A stretch of DNA of 64,000 nucleotides, taken from NCBI GenBank assembly GCA_027475525.1, contig JAMWFC010000029.1, forward strand, positions 682,001 through 746,000. Reading direction: 5' to 3'. The notes under the pieces are model-generated. The model worked only from the letters and a program-made list of their open reading frames with translations, ran no database searches and was not told where the DNA came from. Shown here in pieces: positions 10,514-20,428 of the stretch. Source of the DNA: Macrolepiota albuminosa. Lineage: Eukaryota; Basidiomycota; Agaricomycetes; Agaricales; Agaricaceae. Made by a program: the position numbers and the translations under genes. Within the stretch, counting starts at the first letter, position 1. Every line of letters starts with the position of its first letter.

Positions 10514-11931
10514 TGACAAAATATTCTGAGTAGACGGAGCACGGATGCTGAAAAAATTTAAGGCTTCTTCTACACATGCTTTAGATAGACATTGAGAGAC
10601 ATGTCGTTTATTTATTTATCACGGTTGGGGTATAGGATCATTGGGACTTTCATCTTTTTTTTTTACGTTGACACGCTTTCGAATTGCATATCAGATATCA
10701 TGGTTTTCGCAGCATTTACTGACTCTTTGACTATTTGCTACTCAGTTTCCCCGTGGCAGGAGTAAGTTTGCAGGCATGGCATTCAACATCGCTGAATAAG
10801 CAAGATATCACTTGGCAATGATCGGGGGTCTTCAGCGTATTACTTGCCTGGTTCCCTGGCTATGATGCATGAACTATGACAAGGAGTGCTTGTTTTGCAA
10901 CTGGCCACGTGCCATCATGGAACTTATGGTTCTTTGTAGTACTATATATATCTTTCTTTTGGTAAGTACATAGTGAGTATTGGAGAAATGATGGTTATTT
11001 CATCCAATTTCCCGTGCTCTTTCCCATTTGACAAGGCAGATCCGTTCATCACTTGCACCCACTGATGCATGTTCCCACCAAGAATTTGAAGAGTAGGTAG
11101 AGAATCTGCCTACCAAAACTTGCACCTGAAAAGCTCTCATCTGGAGGCAGCCCTGATTGAGAGGTTCGATGTTACCTGGAAGTCGCCGCCCTTCGTTGGA
11201 TTGACGGCCGCGGCACCGCCGAGTAATTTTCTAACAATCTACACCTCAGGCAGTTCTCATCTCGTACCGCACGGGCTCGCCAGGAGAGATCAACCATCGT
11301 TTGGTTCTTCCAACAAATTTGAATGAGCTTCTTGGACTAAACACTTAGTTTCCGTGCGACTGGCCGTCCTTCATGACATTTACACGTTCGTACCACTCCG
11401 CTACGCATCGCCGTAAACGGAAGAGACTGGCTCACAGGACAAGTCGGCTACGCCGTTTGATCGTTGTGCATGCACAGTGGCCTGGAGAACATAGGAACCA
11501 CGTCGTATGATGCCATTGAATTCCGATCAAACAAAACGACCGCAGATGATTCCAATGCAACGCACTGCATGCAACCGAATCGAAGCGACCCGTGGCTGTG
11601 AATATGACAACGGGTATATATCACGGCAAGTTTCCTAACCATCATCGAAAGTTCTGTAGCTTCAGTGTTGCTCGTACTCTCTCAAAGTACGTATCCATCT
11701 CTTGTTGGTGCATATCTATACAAAGATCCTGATGTTCCCAAGTCACAAGTTTCATAGATCTGCCCTGCTGATCAAGACAGTTTCTATTCAAAAATTCCAA
11801 CGAACACCTGACGATTCCCATCCTCACGCCTTTTAAGGACCCTAACGATCAAGACAGTTTCTATTCAAAAATTCCAACGAACACCTGACGATTCCCATCC
11901 TCACGCCTTTTAAGGACCCTAACGACCCAAA
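10514..11931. other. Intergenic region
   Basis: About 1.4 kb without a convincing gene. Open frames at 11120-11326 and 11448-11827 have no recognisable domains and no intron signals. The only structure I see is the exact 77-bp tandem duplication at 11770-11923. A T-rich run near 10652 may belong to the 3' end of the DUF726 transcript. Confidence 0.6.
11770..11923. repeat. Exact 77-bp tandem duplication (suspected assembly artefact)
   Basis: Copy 1 is 11770-11846 and copy 2 is 11847-11923, identical base for base. It is one of eight duplications in the window with period exactly 77, in unrelated sequences. Confidence 0.95.
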
Positions 11932-13081
11932 ATGGCATCCCCATCAATTCTAAGGTCGCCCGTCCATGCTCTGCTGAAGTCCTCTTCTACCAGCACCAAA
12001 CACTTACGACCGTGGCCCCATCACTATATCCCCCGAATCTCCCGGCCTCTCAGGATGGGCTAGCAGGCAGCTATCCCCCTCCACGCAAAACGCCTTCAAG
12101 CTGCTTGCCCCGCCCGATAAACGAAAAGCCCAGCCACAAGATTCGCAAATGCTCACCGTACCCACCTTCGAGGATCCCCGGTCGCCCAAACCATACAAGG
12201 ATGTATACAAGACCCCAGCTGCCACTCAACAGACTCAGCTTTTATCTGTCCCTCCCATCGAGGACCCGCGTTCGCCCAAATCATACAAGCCACGTGCAGG
12301 CGCGAACTTTCGGGAGCTGACATTGCACGCACCGCGGCCGCGAGTACTCCGTGGCGCTGAAGAATTGGGCAAGGCCCTGTCTACCTACCCACGATCTCCA
12401 TATCCATCCGCTCCTATCGAAGATGACATGGATGTGGACGTGGGTGTGGACATGAACGCTCATGGTTCTGAGACCCCCGAGCGAGGCCGCTGGCCCACAA
12501 AATCAAGCAGACCTCATCCCCAACCTCCTTCCCGTGGCCGCTCGCTCGAGAACGAACCCAAGACGCGCGGCCATTCGATCCTTGCACAGGCGCACTACGC
12601 AGCTTTGCCTCTACGCCAGAACTTCCTGAGCCCCGTGACCGAGTCTGTCTCTGTCTCTGTGAAACCGAACCTGAAAGTAAAACCGACGCTGACGTCTCTC
12701 GACTTTGATATCGAGACGCAGTTCTGGGAGTCGGTGACGCTCGAGGGAGAACAGGAGTCGGCGTACATCACCGCGATTGAGTTCCCCGTGAGCACGAGCG
12801 CCAACATAAATGTGTCGTTGCCTGATCCGGACATCATGTTCGGGAGCAAGGACGGGCAACTGTGGTCGCCCGAGGTCTCGACTCGGTCTCAGACGAAAAC
12901 CCTGGACCACTGTCGTGGGGCTGCCATTGGGTCTTTGAACTTGCTTAGCCCCGCGCAGAGGCAGAAGAAGGTCTTTAGCAAAGGCATGGTAGCGTCCCCA
13001 TCACCACGTGACCCCTCCGCAGCGTTTCTCTGTGGCGTACCCACCGCCTGTAAGAGTAATTCGCGGTATGGGTGGAGCTGA
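11932..13081 (+). CDS. Uncharacterised Pro/Ser-rich protein
   Basis: The frame ending at 13081 is open back to 11978 without a good ATG. An ATG at 11932 in another frame joins it through a 52-nt intron (12012-12063, GTGGCC...GCTAG), giving 365 residues; exon 1 is 11932-12011 and exon 2 is 12064-13081. The protein is low in complexity. A motif of the form VP..EDPRSPK.YK occurs twice in tandem (encoded near 12155-12290), suggesting a linear binding motif. An acidic patch MDVDVGVDMN and a basic patch follow. No domain is recognised and no function is proposed. If the 52-nt intron is wrong, the shortest form starts at the ATG at 12149 (310 residues). Confidence 0.6.
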
Positions 13082-13818
13082 AGCGCGTGCGCGTGCGCGT
13101 AATGTATTAGACTGAGGCGGGGTTTTCAGATTCTGCTTCAGTATTGGGATGGCAGTTTATAAAACTGAATAGGGCTTGCGTGTGTAGGGAAGTTGGTATC
13201 TTCTCTTCAAATCTTAGAGTGTTCCAGTATCGTGATATCCATTTGAGATTCAAATTGTGGGACTGGCAAGTAGTGTGTTTTCCTGTCTCCTCCGAAACTT
13301 CATTGGCTTGTCAAGTACGACTGTCATCATTTTGATCATTTTCGCTTTGATTCAGTTCAGGAAGCGCTAAACGACCTATGCTGCTGTCGTGATCTATGCT
13401 CGCTAAACTTAAAGCGTGCAAGTCTTCGACGCATGATGACTTTTCAACACATTCATTGCTATACTATGCATCAAGAGAAGCTGATACTTCTGGTCAAATG
13501 CTTCATGACCATTCTACCTGTCAGGTCCGGGTAAGGATCGATCAACGTCTGCAGCCATTTACTTACATAACCGCACTGCATACTCTTATTTCGGGTGTAT
13601 ATTTCCCGGGATCATCGAGGACAAACGCCAGACGCCAGCGTCCCTGTCTCCGGGAAATCACGTATCCTTGTGTATTTGACCCGGAACCGCCATGGTACAA
13701 ATATCTTGACACACCTTTCGCTGTACGCGTGATATCCTCCACTTCTCCGTCTTGCTGGCCAAGTCTTACTTGGTGGGGCTGAGAGCCCTTCTTCATTTGC
13801 ACCGGCTTGTCTAAATTC
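13082..13818. other. Intergenic region
   Basis: About 740 bases between two genes in the same direction. An open frame at 13396-13782 shows no domain and no codon pattern that would support a gene. A CA/GCGC-rich run (gcgtgcgcgtgcgcgt) follows the upstream stop codon. Presumed terminator of one gene and promoter of the next. Confidence 0.5.
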
Positions 13819-14490
13819 ATGACCACACCACGACCGATCCTCAAAACTCGCCCTGCTTCAAGTTTGAAGGAATATTTCCCCTCCCCATCCAACGCCCTCC
13901 CGTCCAAGTTATCCACGTCCCCACATGTCCATTTTCCGCCTACCCCAAGGCTTACCGACACCCAGATGACGCACTCGCCGCTCGTGTACGACCGTGCACC
14001 AATCGTTGTTTTGCCCAATGCGTGTAAACTTCCCGAGCGCTGGGGGAGGGATTACAGCGCGGAGGGGATCGTGCGGACTCCATCGAGGAGGAGGCAGGGA
14101 AGTGATTTCGACGTGCATTCCCATTCCAATCCTCATCCCTATGATGAGGACGGGAATCCTCCGCCACTAGTTCATGACGCCTCTTCGGAATCAGAGGATT
14201 CGGACGTGTGTATTTCTTCGCCTGCCCATGGAAACGTATCTGATGGTAAATCCTCCAAATGTGAGAAACGTCCTGCGTACGACGTCGCCCCGATGACATC
14301 GTCGCGAACGTTGGCATTCTTACCTCACCCTCACGATTCAGAACATCAGAAACGCCCGCTATGCAGGCCGAGACTTAAGCGGAAACAGACGGGATTGAAA
14401 CCTCGAGCGTCGGTTCATAGAGCTGGAAAGTATACATTTGCAGGAGCTGATTGCGAGATGTCTCTTGATGGCTGTTTGGGTGGATTTTAG
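13819..14490 (+). CDS. Conserved Agaricomycete protein of unknown function
   Basis: Single exon of 223 residues. The N-terminal part contains HVHFPPTPRLTDTQ, HSPLVYDRAPIVV and CKLPERWGRDY (about residues 35-80). I recognise this series as a conserved block in many uncharacterised mushroom-forming fungal proteins; this is memory, not a search. The rest is disordered, with an acidic Ser stretch (SSESEDSD) and a basic segment (RPRLKRKQ). No catalytic motif, signal peptide or membrane segment is visible. The start is the first ATG before the conserved block. Confidence 0.75.
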   Translation: MTTPRPILKTRPASSLKEYFPSPSNALPSKLSTSPHVHFPPTPRLTDTQMTHSPLVYDRAPIVVLPNACKLPERWGRDYSAEGIVRTPSRRRQGSDFDVHSHSNPHPYDEDGNPPPLVHDASSESEDSDVCISSPAHGNVSDGKSSKCEKRPAYDVAPMTSSRTLAFLPHPHDSEHQKRPLCRPRLKRKQTGLKPRASVHRAGKYTFAGADCEMSLDGCLGGF

Positions 14491-15168
14491 TTACAGCTTT
14501 AAAATTAGTGACATCCATAGAAGATGATTCGACGGACCTTTTTTTTCGGACTTGATTTTAATACGACTTATCTTGCGTTCTATTTGGACTCACTATTCAA
14601 CCACTGTCAAATGCTGTAATCGGTATGTAGATTTCAACTCATATTGTGCGGGGTCCTGTGATCAGTGGATGGATAGTCAAAAAATGCCATAGTTAACGCG
14701 GATTAATCAAGAGCAGCATTCGATAGACCCCAATCGACACCTGTGGCTACACAGCGCGCCACAAAAAGACATGCACGCAAGAATAGGAAAGAAAAGTCAC
14801 GGCCATCATGTGGCTCGCGATCGAAGCTGGAATTTGACAAAAAACATTGAGAATCATTGTAAGGAAATCAAGACAAAATTAATCAAGTGAAAGGACAGAT
14901 TAGATACTGTTCCGGTCCCACGTTAAGAGTGCGTAATTCCCTGTCACCAACCACCAAGGATGACGATAGACACAAGTCTGATTTGTCCAGGTTGGCCAGA
15001 GGGTATGAGGTCTGAGAGTCGTGCAATCACAGCATAAGTATAGCACGAGGGGGTAATTATCAGCCCTGAACATCCTTCGTCTTTATTAATACAAGCAAGG
15101 CAGCCTTGGGCGCTGCTGTCGAGGTGATAAGAGTGGAAATACCAAGGTTCATAAGAGACGTACGATGC
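14491..15168. other. Convergent intergenic region
   Basis: These 678 bases lie between two convergent genes and hold both 3' ends. No supported gene or repeat is seen. Confidence 0.55.
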
Positions 15169-15838
15169 TCAGGGTAATAAATGTGCTTTCTGACGTTGCT
15201 CTTCTCTCTCCTTGAACTTCTGCTGCGATTCCTGTTGTTGATTCATAGCCTTAATCTGCCTCTGCCGCTTCCTTCTGCCTTTCCCTCGTTTCGGCCCATC
15301 CACAACTACCGGCTCAGTCATCCTCTTCTTTCGCCTCGCAGCCTCTTCTGACCGAATCTTTTCCCGCTTCTTATCTCGTTTCCGTAGTGTTGTCATGGAT
15401 GCTTTGAGAAGTGATCCGTAGGCAGCGTAGAATTTCTCTAATTGTCCTGATTCGACCTAATTTATCAAACATCGTGGTTACATATCGCCAGTACTCAAGG
15501 CTTGAATTCTGCTCACCTTCGTGGAGACTTTATTTTTGCTGCCGTCTGTTAAACGTAACAAGCAGGGGTATTCGCGACTTTCTTCAGAAATTCCAGCACC
15601 AGTCATTATGGCGTCTGTTCCATCATAATGTACTACAAAAAATTAAGATCGACCAAGGAAATCGTAATCGACTCATGATGCGTACGTCTTTTATGTGTTA
15701 GCCATATTGTCCCCTTCTCCTTGGTGTCGTTGAAGAAGACCGCTAGGTGGGACAGAAACTACGAATTTTCTGGTGGCATCATGAAATCGTGTAGAAACGA
15801 AACAAAAGACGTACTGTGTCGTTGTCCACCAACTTCAT
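15169..15838 (-). CDS. SRP14: Signal recognition particle subunit SRP14
   Basis: Four exons (15815-15838, 15686-15758, 15517-15632, 15169-15456) give 166 residues in a closed frame. SRP14 binds the Alu domain of SRP RNA in the cytosol and slows translation during targeting to the ER. The N-terminus KLVDNDTFL and the strand TKEKGTIWLTHKR match the SRP14 fold. The segment KFYAAYGSLLKASMTTLRKR is the helix leading into the strongly basic tail, which is longer than in animals, as usual in fungi. Exon 1 is only 24 nt. Introns are 40-60 nt and GT-AG. The start codon lies about 206 bp from the divergent siroheme synthase gene. The assignment is confident although each exon alone is small. Confidence 0.92.
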
Positions 15839-16044
15839 TTGGGTGGTGGAGGACGAGATCACAGGTGTCCGCCACGTGGGATAAATCATTTTGGAATTGA
15901 GATAACGTTAACCAAAATTATCAAATTCCTGATTAGATAAAGTCTTTTTTTTTTGAATTACTCATGAGCACGACATGAGAACGATAAGCTTCGAGAAATG
16001 ACAATAATATCCTGGTATCTCTTCTTATCTTACCCTCACCGTCG
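15839..16044. promoter_or_regulatory. Divergent promoter of SRP14 and siroheme synthase
   Basis: A 206-bp spacer between two start codons pointing away from each other must hold both promoters. It contains a run of nine T (about 15946-15954), a common poly(dA:dT) promoter feature. No TATA box is evident. Confidence 0.6.
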
Positions 16045-17962
16045 ATGTCAGACTCTCCAGGCAGTGCTATAGCATATCCCAATCCACAGGGAGGAGCATC
16101 CCTCGTTCTCGCATTTCGATTGCAGAGCAATACTACACTCATCCTGGGTTCAGGGCCACTCGCAGCCTCCAGGGCCTTCCTAGCATTGGATGCCGACTCT
16201 AAAGTCGTGATACTCGCCACTGGTGGCCTGAACTTAGCCTGTGAAGAAGTAAAGTGGAGGGTCGAACGGGGACAACTTACGTTCGTGGACTGGGACACTT
16301 TACCTGGATCATCGACTTCTTCTGGGGACGACAAACTAGTTGAGGCATTGGAATCTTACTTGATAGACACGCCTGAAGTCCGTCTTGTCTGCATGACAGA
16401 TACAATTATCGGTGGTCGGCGAAACCGTGTTTTTGCCGAGAAGGTCTACCAAACCTGCATGGCGCGTAATATTCCTATCAACACTACGGACATGCCGGAT
16501 CTCTGTAACTTTACGTTCATGTCTACCCATCGCTTTGAGGATGCCAGCGGTAACGCGACTCCGTTACAAATTGGGGTAACCACCAACGGGCAAGGCTGTC
16601 GTTTAGCGGGGCGCATCAGGAGAGATATTGTTTCACGATTACCCAAGGATGTAGGAGGAGCTGTTCAACGCGTCGGTAGGATGCGTGCGCTAGCGAAGGC
16701 TAGGGCAGTAAAGGAAGAAGAGAGATACGTCGATGAAGGTGACGAGGCCGATGAATTAGAAGAAAATAACACGGTCTCTACGCCGAATAGACCAGTACCT
16801 TCAAGGAGCGCTAGCGAAACCGAATTAGAGAGCTCCAAACGACGTATCAGATGGGTAGCTCAAGTCAGTGAATACTGGCCCATCTCAAAGTTAGCCCGAA
16901 TGTCCGAGTCCGAGATGGAGGGAGTCCTAGACAGCGAGCCAACTCCTGTCACATCACCTCCGCTCGCATACCCGGAACCAATTCTACCCTCTGTTCACTC
17001 CCTCGTTCTCCCACGTAAAGGGAGAATTCTTTTAGTCGGTTCTGGACCAGGACATCCCTCCCTACTTACCCTTGCGACACATACCGCACTCACGAAGATG
17101 GCCGACCTCGTGCTCTCCGATAAGCTTGTACCGGATGCAGTCCTCGCGCTTATTCCGAAAACTGTACAGATCCGCATCGCAAAGAAATTCCCAGGGAATG
17201 CTGAGGGAGCTCAGATGGAGATGATGGAAGCAGCAATTGAGGCTGCACAACGCGGATTGACTGTTGTACGGGTCAGTCTCATTTGCATCTCCTTGTCTTC
17301 GATCTGCTCGTCTAACGCCAAGTTCTCTACAGCTAAAACAAGGCGACCCAGTCGTATACGGCCGCGCAGGCGAAGAAGTCCTTTACTTCCGCTCGCACGG
17401 CTTCGAGCCTGTCGTCATCCCTGGTGTAAGCTCCGCCCTCGCGGCGCCTACATTCGCGGGTATACCCGTCACTCAACGCGGCGTCGCAGAGTCTTTCATG
17501 GTCTGCACGGGCGTGGGACGCAAGGGGAAGGACGTCCAATTGCCAGGTTACGAACGCGCGCGGACACTCGTGATCTTGATGGGTGTTGCGCGGCTTCCAG
17601 CTGTTATACAGGCGTTAATGGAGGAGCAGGCGCAGGCAGGGGGAAGAAGGGACGGCAAGGCCTACCCGCCGTACACGCCCATAGCAATCATTGAAAGGGC
17701 GTCAATGCCTGATCAGAGAGTTATTAGTTCGACATTGAAGGATATTGTCAGAGCTATGGATAGCATTGGGGAGCAGCGGCCCCCGGGAATGATGGTTATA
17801 GGATGGGGAGTATTGGCACTTTGGGGAGAAGGAGATGTTGGGGTGCTCGATGAGGGTGGGGAGAGCATGGATAAGGAACGGGTAGAGAGGTGGTTGAAGG
17901 GCAAAGATGATGTGGCATGGAGAGTTAGTGAAGGGTTGGATAGTGGCTGGGAGGATTTCTAG
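16045..17962 (+). CDS. Siroheme synthase: precorrin-2 dehydrogenase fused to uroporphyrinogen-III methyltransferase
   Basis: Two exons (16045-17271 and 17333-17962, 61-nt GT-AG intron) give 618 residues. The N-terminal part is Met8-like, with a Rossmann loop LILGSGPLAASRA and the stretch DMPDLCNFTF, for NAD-dependent oxidation of precorrin-2. From about residue 323 follows an SAM-dependent uroporphyrinogen-III methyltransferase (Met1-like): RILLVGSGPGHPSLL, GDPVVYGR and GVSSALAAP are its signature motifs. Siroheme is the cofactor of sulfite and nitrite reductases, so the protein serves assimilation of sulfate and nitrate. Yeast has the two activities as separate Met8 and Met1; the order here is that of bacterial CysG. 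A charged linker of about 100 residues joins the halves. Confidence 0.93.
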
Positions 17963-18172
17963 CGATGGAGTTTTTATAAATGAGATAGAACCAGGATTTA
18001 AAGCATGTACTACTCAAGCGGCATTTACCCAAACCATATCGTTTTACATACCAAGGTCTTGTGTTACAATGGATACCAATCGTTCTATATATACTACCAA
18101 TTTCATTCGTCCGTTGCTGAAAACGTTGCGTCCATGGGGGTTGATGTAGATTTTTGATCAGATTAGATTTGC

Positions 18173-19704
18173 ATGACTGCACCACCACCTATTCCAACAC
18201 ACCTACTCCGAATTCACTCTTCTTCCGTGAGCGCTATATTTGTCTCTCATGACAACGAACGGATTTACTCTGGCGATGCTTCTGGTCTTGTCGTTGTCAC
18301 TTCAACTCGCTCATTACGCCCGATCGTCAAGTGGAATGCACACACTGATTCTCTGTTAGGAATTGAAGAATGGGGCAATCGTGTCATAACGTACGCATTT
18401 TGTTTTCGTCGATATACATAGCGACTTATCACTTTTCTCGTACAAGTCACGCGAGGGATAATAAACTGCATGTCTGGACGCGAGCTGAAGAATTACCAGT
18501 GGCCGCACGAGTTGGGTCTGTCGCACAGTTCGTCGGAGAACAAACGCTTCCAGAACTTTGTTATTCCATGGATGTCAATGCACTTAACTATTGTCGCTTC
18601 TCGCTCTTGCCTGATACTAGAGATGAGACGCAAGCACTGGTCGCGCTGCCGAACTTAGTGGACTCTACCTCCGTATGTCCGACAGTATCACTCAACGTGT
18701 GTCCACCTTTCATCCGACATAGGCAGACATATGGATCCTGCCAGCATGTGAGCGCATACATGCAGCGGTTGGTCAGACAGGAAAAGTATCATTATTCAAC
18801 TCCAACCCAATGGAAAGGTCGAAAACGGGCATGTGGCTTAATAACGTTGCGAACTCTTAGCATTGGTGTTAACACTAAGTACCAACAGGAATAATTATGT
18901 CCCTCCATGTCTTCAAGGCTTCTGATGAGCCGTCATCATCCACGTCTGGCTGCGCGCTGAGACTGCTCTGCTCATATGAGAGTGGATCTGTGACGCTGAG
19001 AAGGTACGCCAGAGCAGATAAAGCAACGTCTGTTGAAGGTGCCGGTTGGGAAACCATCTGGGACGTGAAGGTACATGTAGAGACTGGTGTGTGCCCGATT
19101 CTCTGTCCTATTCTCTGCAGGATAACCCAGTATTTCCACAGTCATGGCCATGCGTGTGTCCAGAAACAATAATTTCGCATTGACAGTTTCGGCTGATCAT
19201 CTGATTGGACGATACGACTTGAAGGTATGCCTTGATAGTGTGCGCGGCGTCATGTTTTAACTCTGATCGCGACTCTGGAAGAGTAAGGACGCAAATACCG
19301 CGTGCGTTACGCACCGAACTAAGCATCCAGGGAATGCTGCGATCGCAATCCATGATAACGAACGTGTATGTGCCGTGGCCGGTTGGGATGGCAGGTACGG
19401 AAGTCTACCGATGTGCCTAGTGGCAGCGCGATTGATTCCAAATACGCCTAGTATCCGCCTTTACTCAACACAGACAATGAAGCCGCTCGGTACACTGAGA
19501 TACCACAAGACAGGTTGTCAAGCTGTGGAATTCGCTCATTCTCCTGAACCAGATGAGGCGGGTAGTTTGGGTGACGAAGCTCATGATAGCGACGACGGCG
19601 AAGAAATGGATGAACGCGAGAAGGAAGAGCGTGCCCGATGGTTGGTGGCAGGAGGAAAAGATTTTCGTGTATCAATATGGGCTTTAATGAAATTTACGAA
19701 GTGA
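18173..19704 (+). CDS. ASA1: Asa1/GNB1L-type WD40 protein (ASTRA complex subunit)
   Basis: Seven exons (18173-18390, 18447-18672, 18723-18828, 18889-19086, 19142-19224, 19288-19394, 19452-19704) give 396 residues in a closed frame. WD40 blades are recognisable: RIHSSSVSAIF...IYSGDASG, HARDNKLHVW, CAVAGWDGSIRLYS and WLVAGGKDFRVSIW at the C-terminus. The linker KTGIIMSLHVF after blade 3 is typical of the Asa1/GNB1L branch. In yeast Asa1 works with Tel2-Tti1-Tti2 and Tra1 in maturation of PIKK kinases. An acidic insert (about 19550-19620) lies in the last blade. Intron 3 needs a GC donor (CGG|GCATGT) to keep this linker in frame; all others are GT-AG. Confidence 0.85.
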
Positions 19705-19792
19705 TCATGACCCACCTACCGGACATGCAATATTGTTGTGACAAACAGAACTGGAGGTGAATGATACCCTCGGGTTTGACTGTTATAACTGT

Positions 19793-19875
19793 ACACTGAT
19801 GGTGAAGTGGTTATCATGCTTGCCTTCCACTTCTCAGTGTAGCAAGCGGCAGGGGTTCGATTCCCCTTCAGTGTA
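19793..19875 (+). tRNA. tRNA-Gly (anticodon UCC), with an 11-nt intron
   Basis: The 7-bp acceptor stem ACACTGA/TCAGTGT, D arm with AGTGGTTA loop, anticodon stem CTTGC/GCAAG, and T arm AGGGG-TTCGATT-CCCCT all pair. Discriminator base is A. The anticodon loop reads C-T-TCC-A before an 11-nt intron (CTTCTCAGTGT) placed at the canonical position after base 37. The D-loop and TTCCA loop resemble yeast tRNA-Gly(UCC). It is on the plus strand just downstream of the ASA1 gene. A second intact copy is at 47031. Confidence 0.9.
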
Positions 19876-20428
19876 TGATTTTTGTTTTTATGAACCATTG
19901 CAGACCTTTGGACAGAACATCAGAATCAGAATATCGGCCGATATATCGTACGATTCTTATTTGCAACTATTGAAAAAAGATCCTAGAGACTACTGTCCTG
20001 TATCACCATGTGAAATTGGTTCGCTATGTGAAATTTACATTTAGCAGCTTAATACACCTACCCTCAGCATCCTAAAAAAACATAGATGAATACAGTATAG
20101 ATAATGAGGGCTCTATTGTTATCTAATAGAAAATTGAACTCGTTGAAGTGTAAAAAATTCAAGAGCATGAAATCAGACCAAGTTTTGTCACCCCCCGGGC
20201 TCGGTGAAATGAATCAAGAAAGAGTGTTCAAAATTTTATTACACAGAATCCTTTGATACATACATAGTGTCTTAAAATATAATTTTCCGAACAATAAAAC
20301 AAGGCAAAAAGCCTCAGGAAGTAGAGATCTTTGTGTTGGACTCGAGAGAGCGTGACAATCTAGGGGCTATTGAAACTCCGCATGCGGTGTAGAGCGCTAA
20401 ATCATACAATCTTTACTTTGCAAAACAA
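19876..20428. other. Region upstream of the pogo-like transposase
   Basis: AT-rich, no gene. From about 20190 the sequence (TTTGTCACCCCCCGGGCTCG and about 90 bp after it) resembles the minus strand at about 40480-40390, upstream of the second pogo-like copy. It therefore belongs to the 5' part of the transposon. I could not define its outer end. Confidence 0.6.

Noticed and set aside
12149..13081. Annotating the 11932 gene from the ATG at 12149
   Set aside because: The frame is open well upstream with similar composition, and a typical 52-nt intron connects it to an earlier ATG; kept only as the fallback start.
13396..13782. Possible gene of 128 residues upstream of the 13819 gene
   Set aside because: No domain, no conserved motif and a competing frame on the other strand; nothing supports coding.
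19793..19875. tRNA read as Glu (UUC) or Gly (GCC)
   Set aside because: Only the fold with CTTGC/GCAAG as anticodon stem gives T at position 33 and a seven-base loop, which makes the anticodon UCC.
19757..20044. Plus-strand frame of 95 codons
   Set aside because: It runs straight through the tRNA-Gly gene and has no other support.
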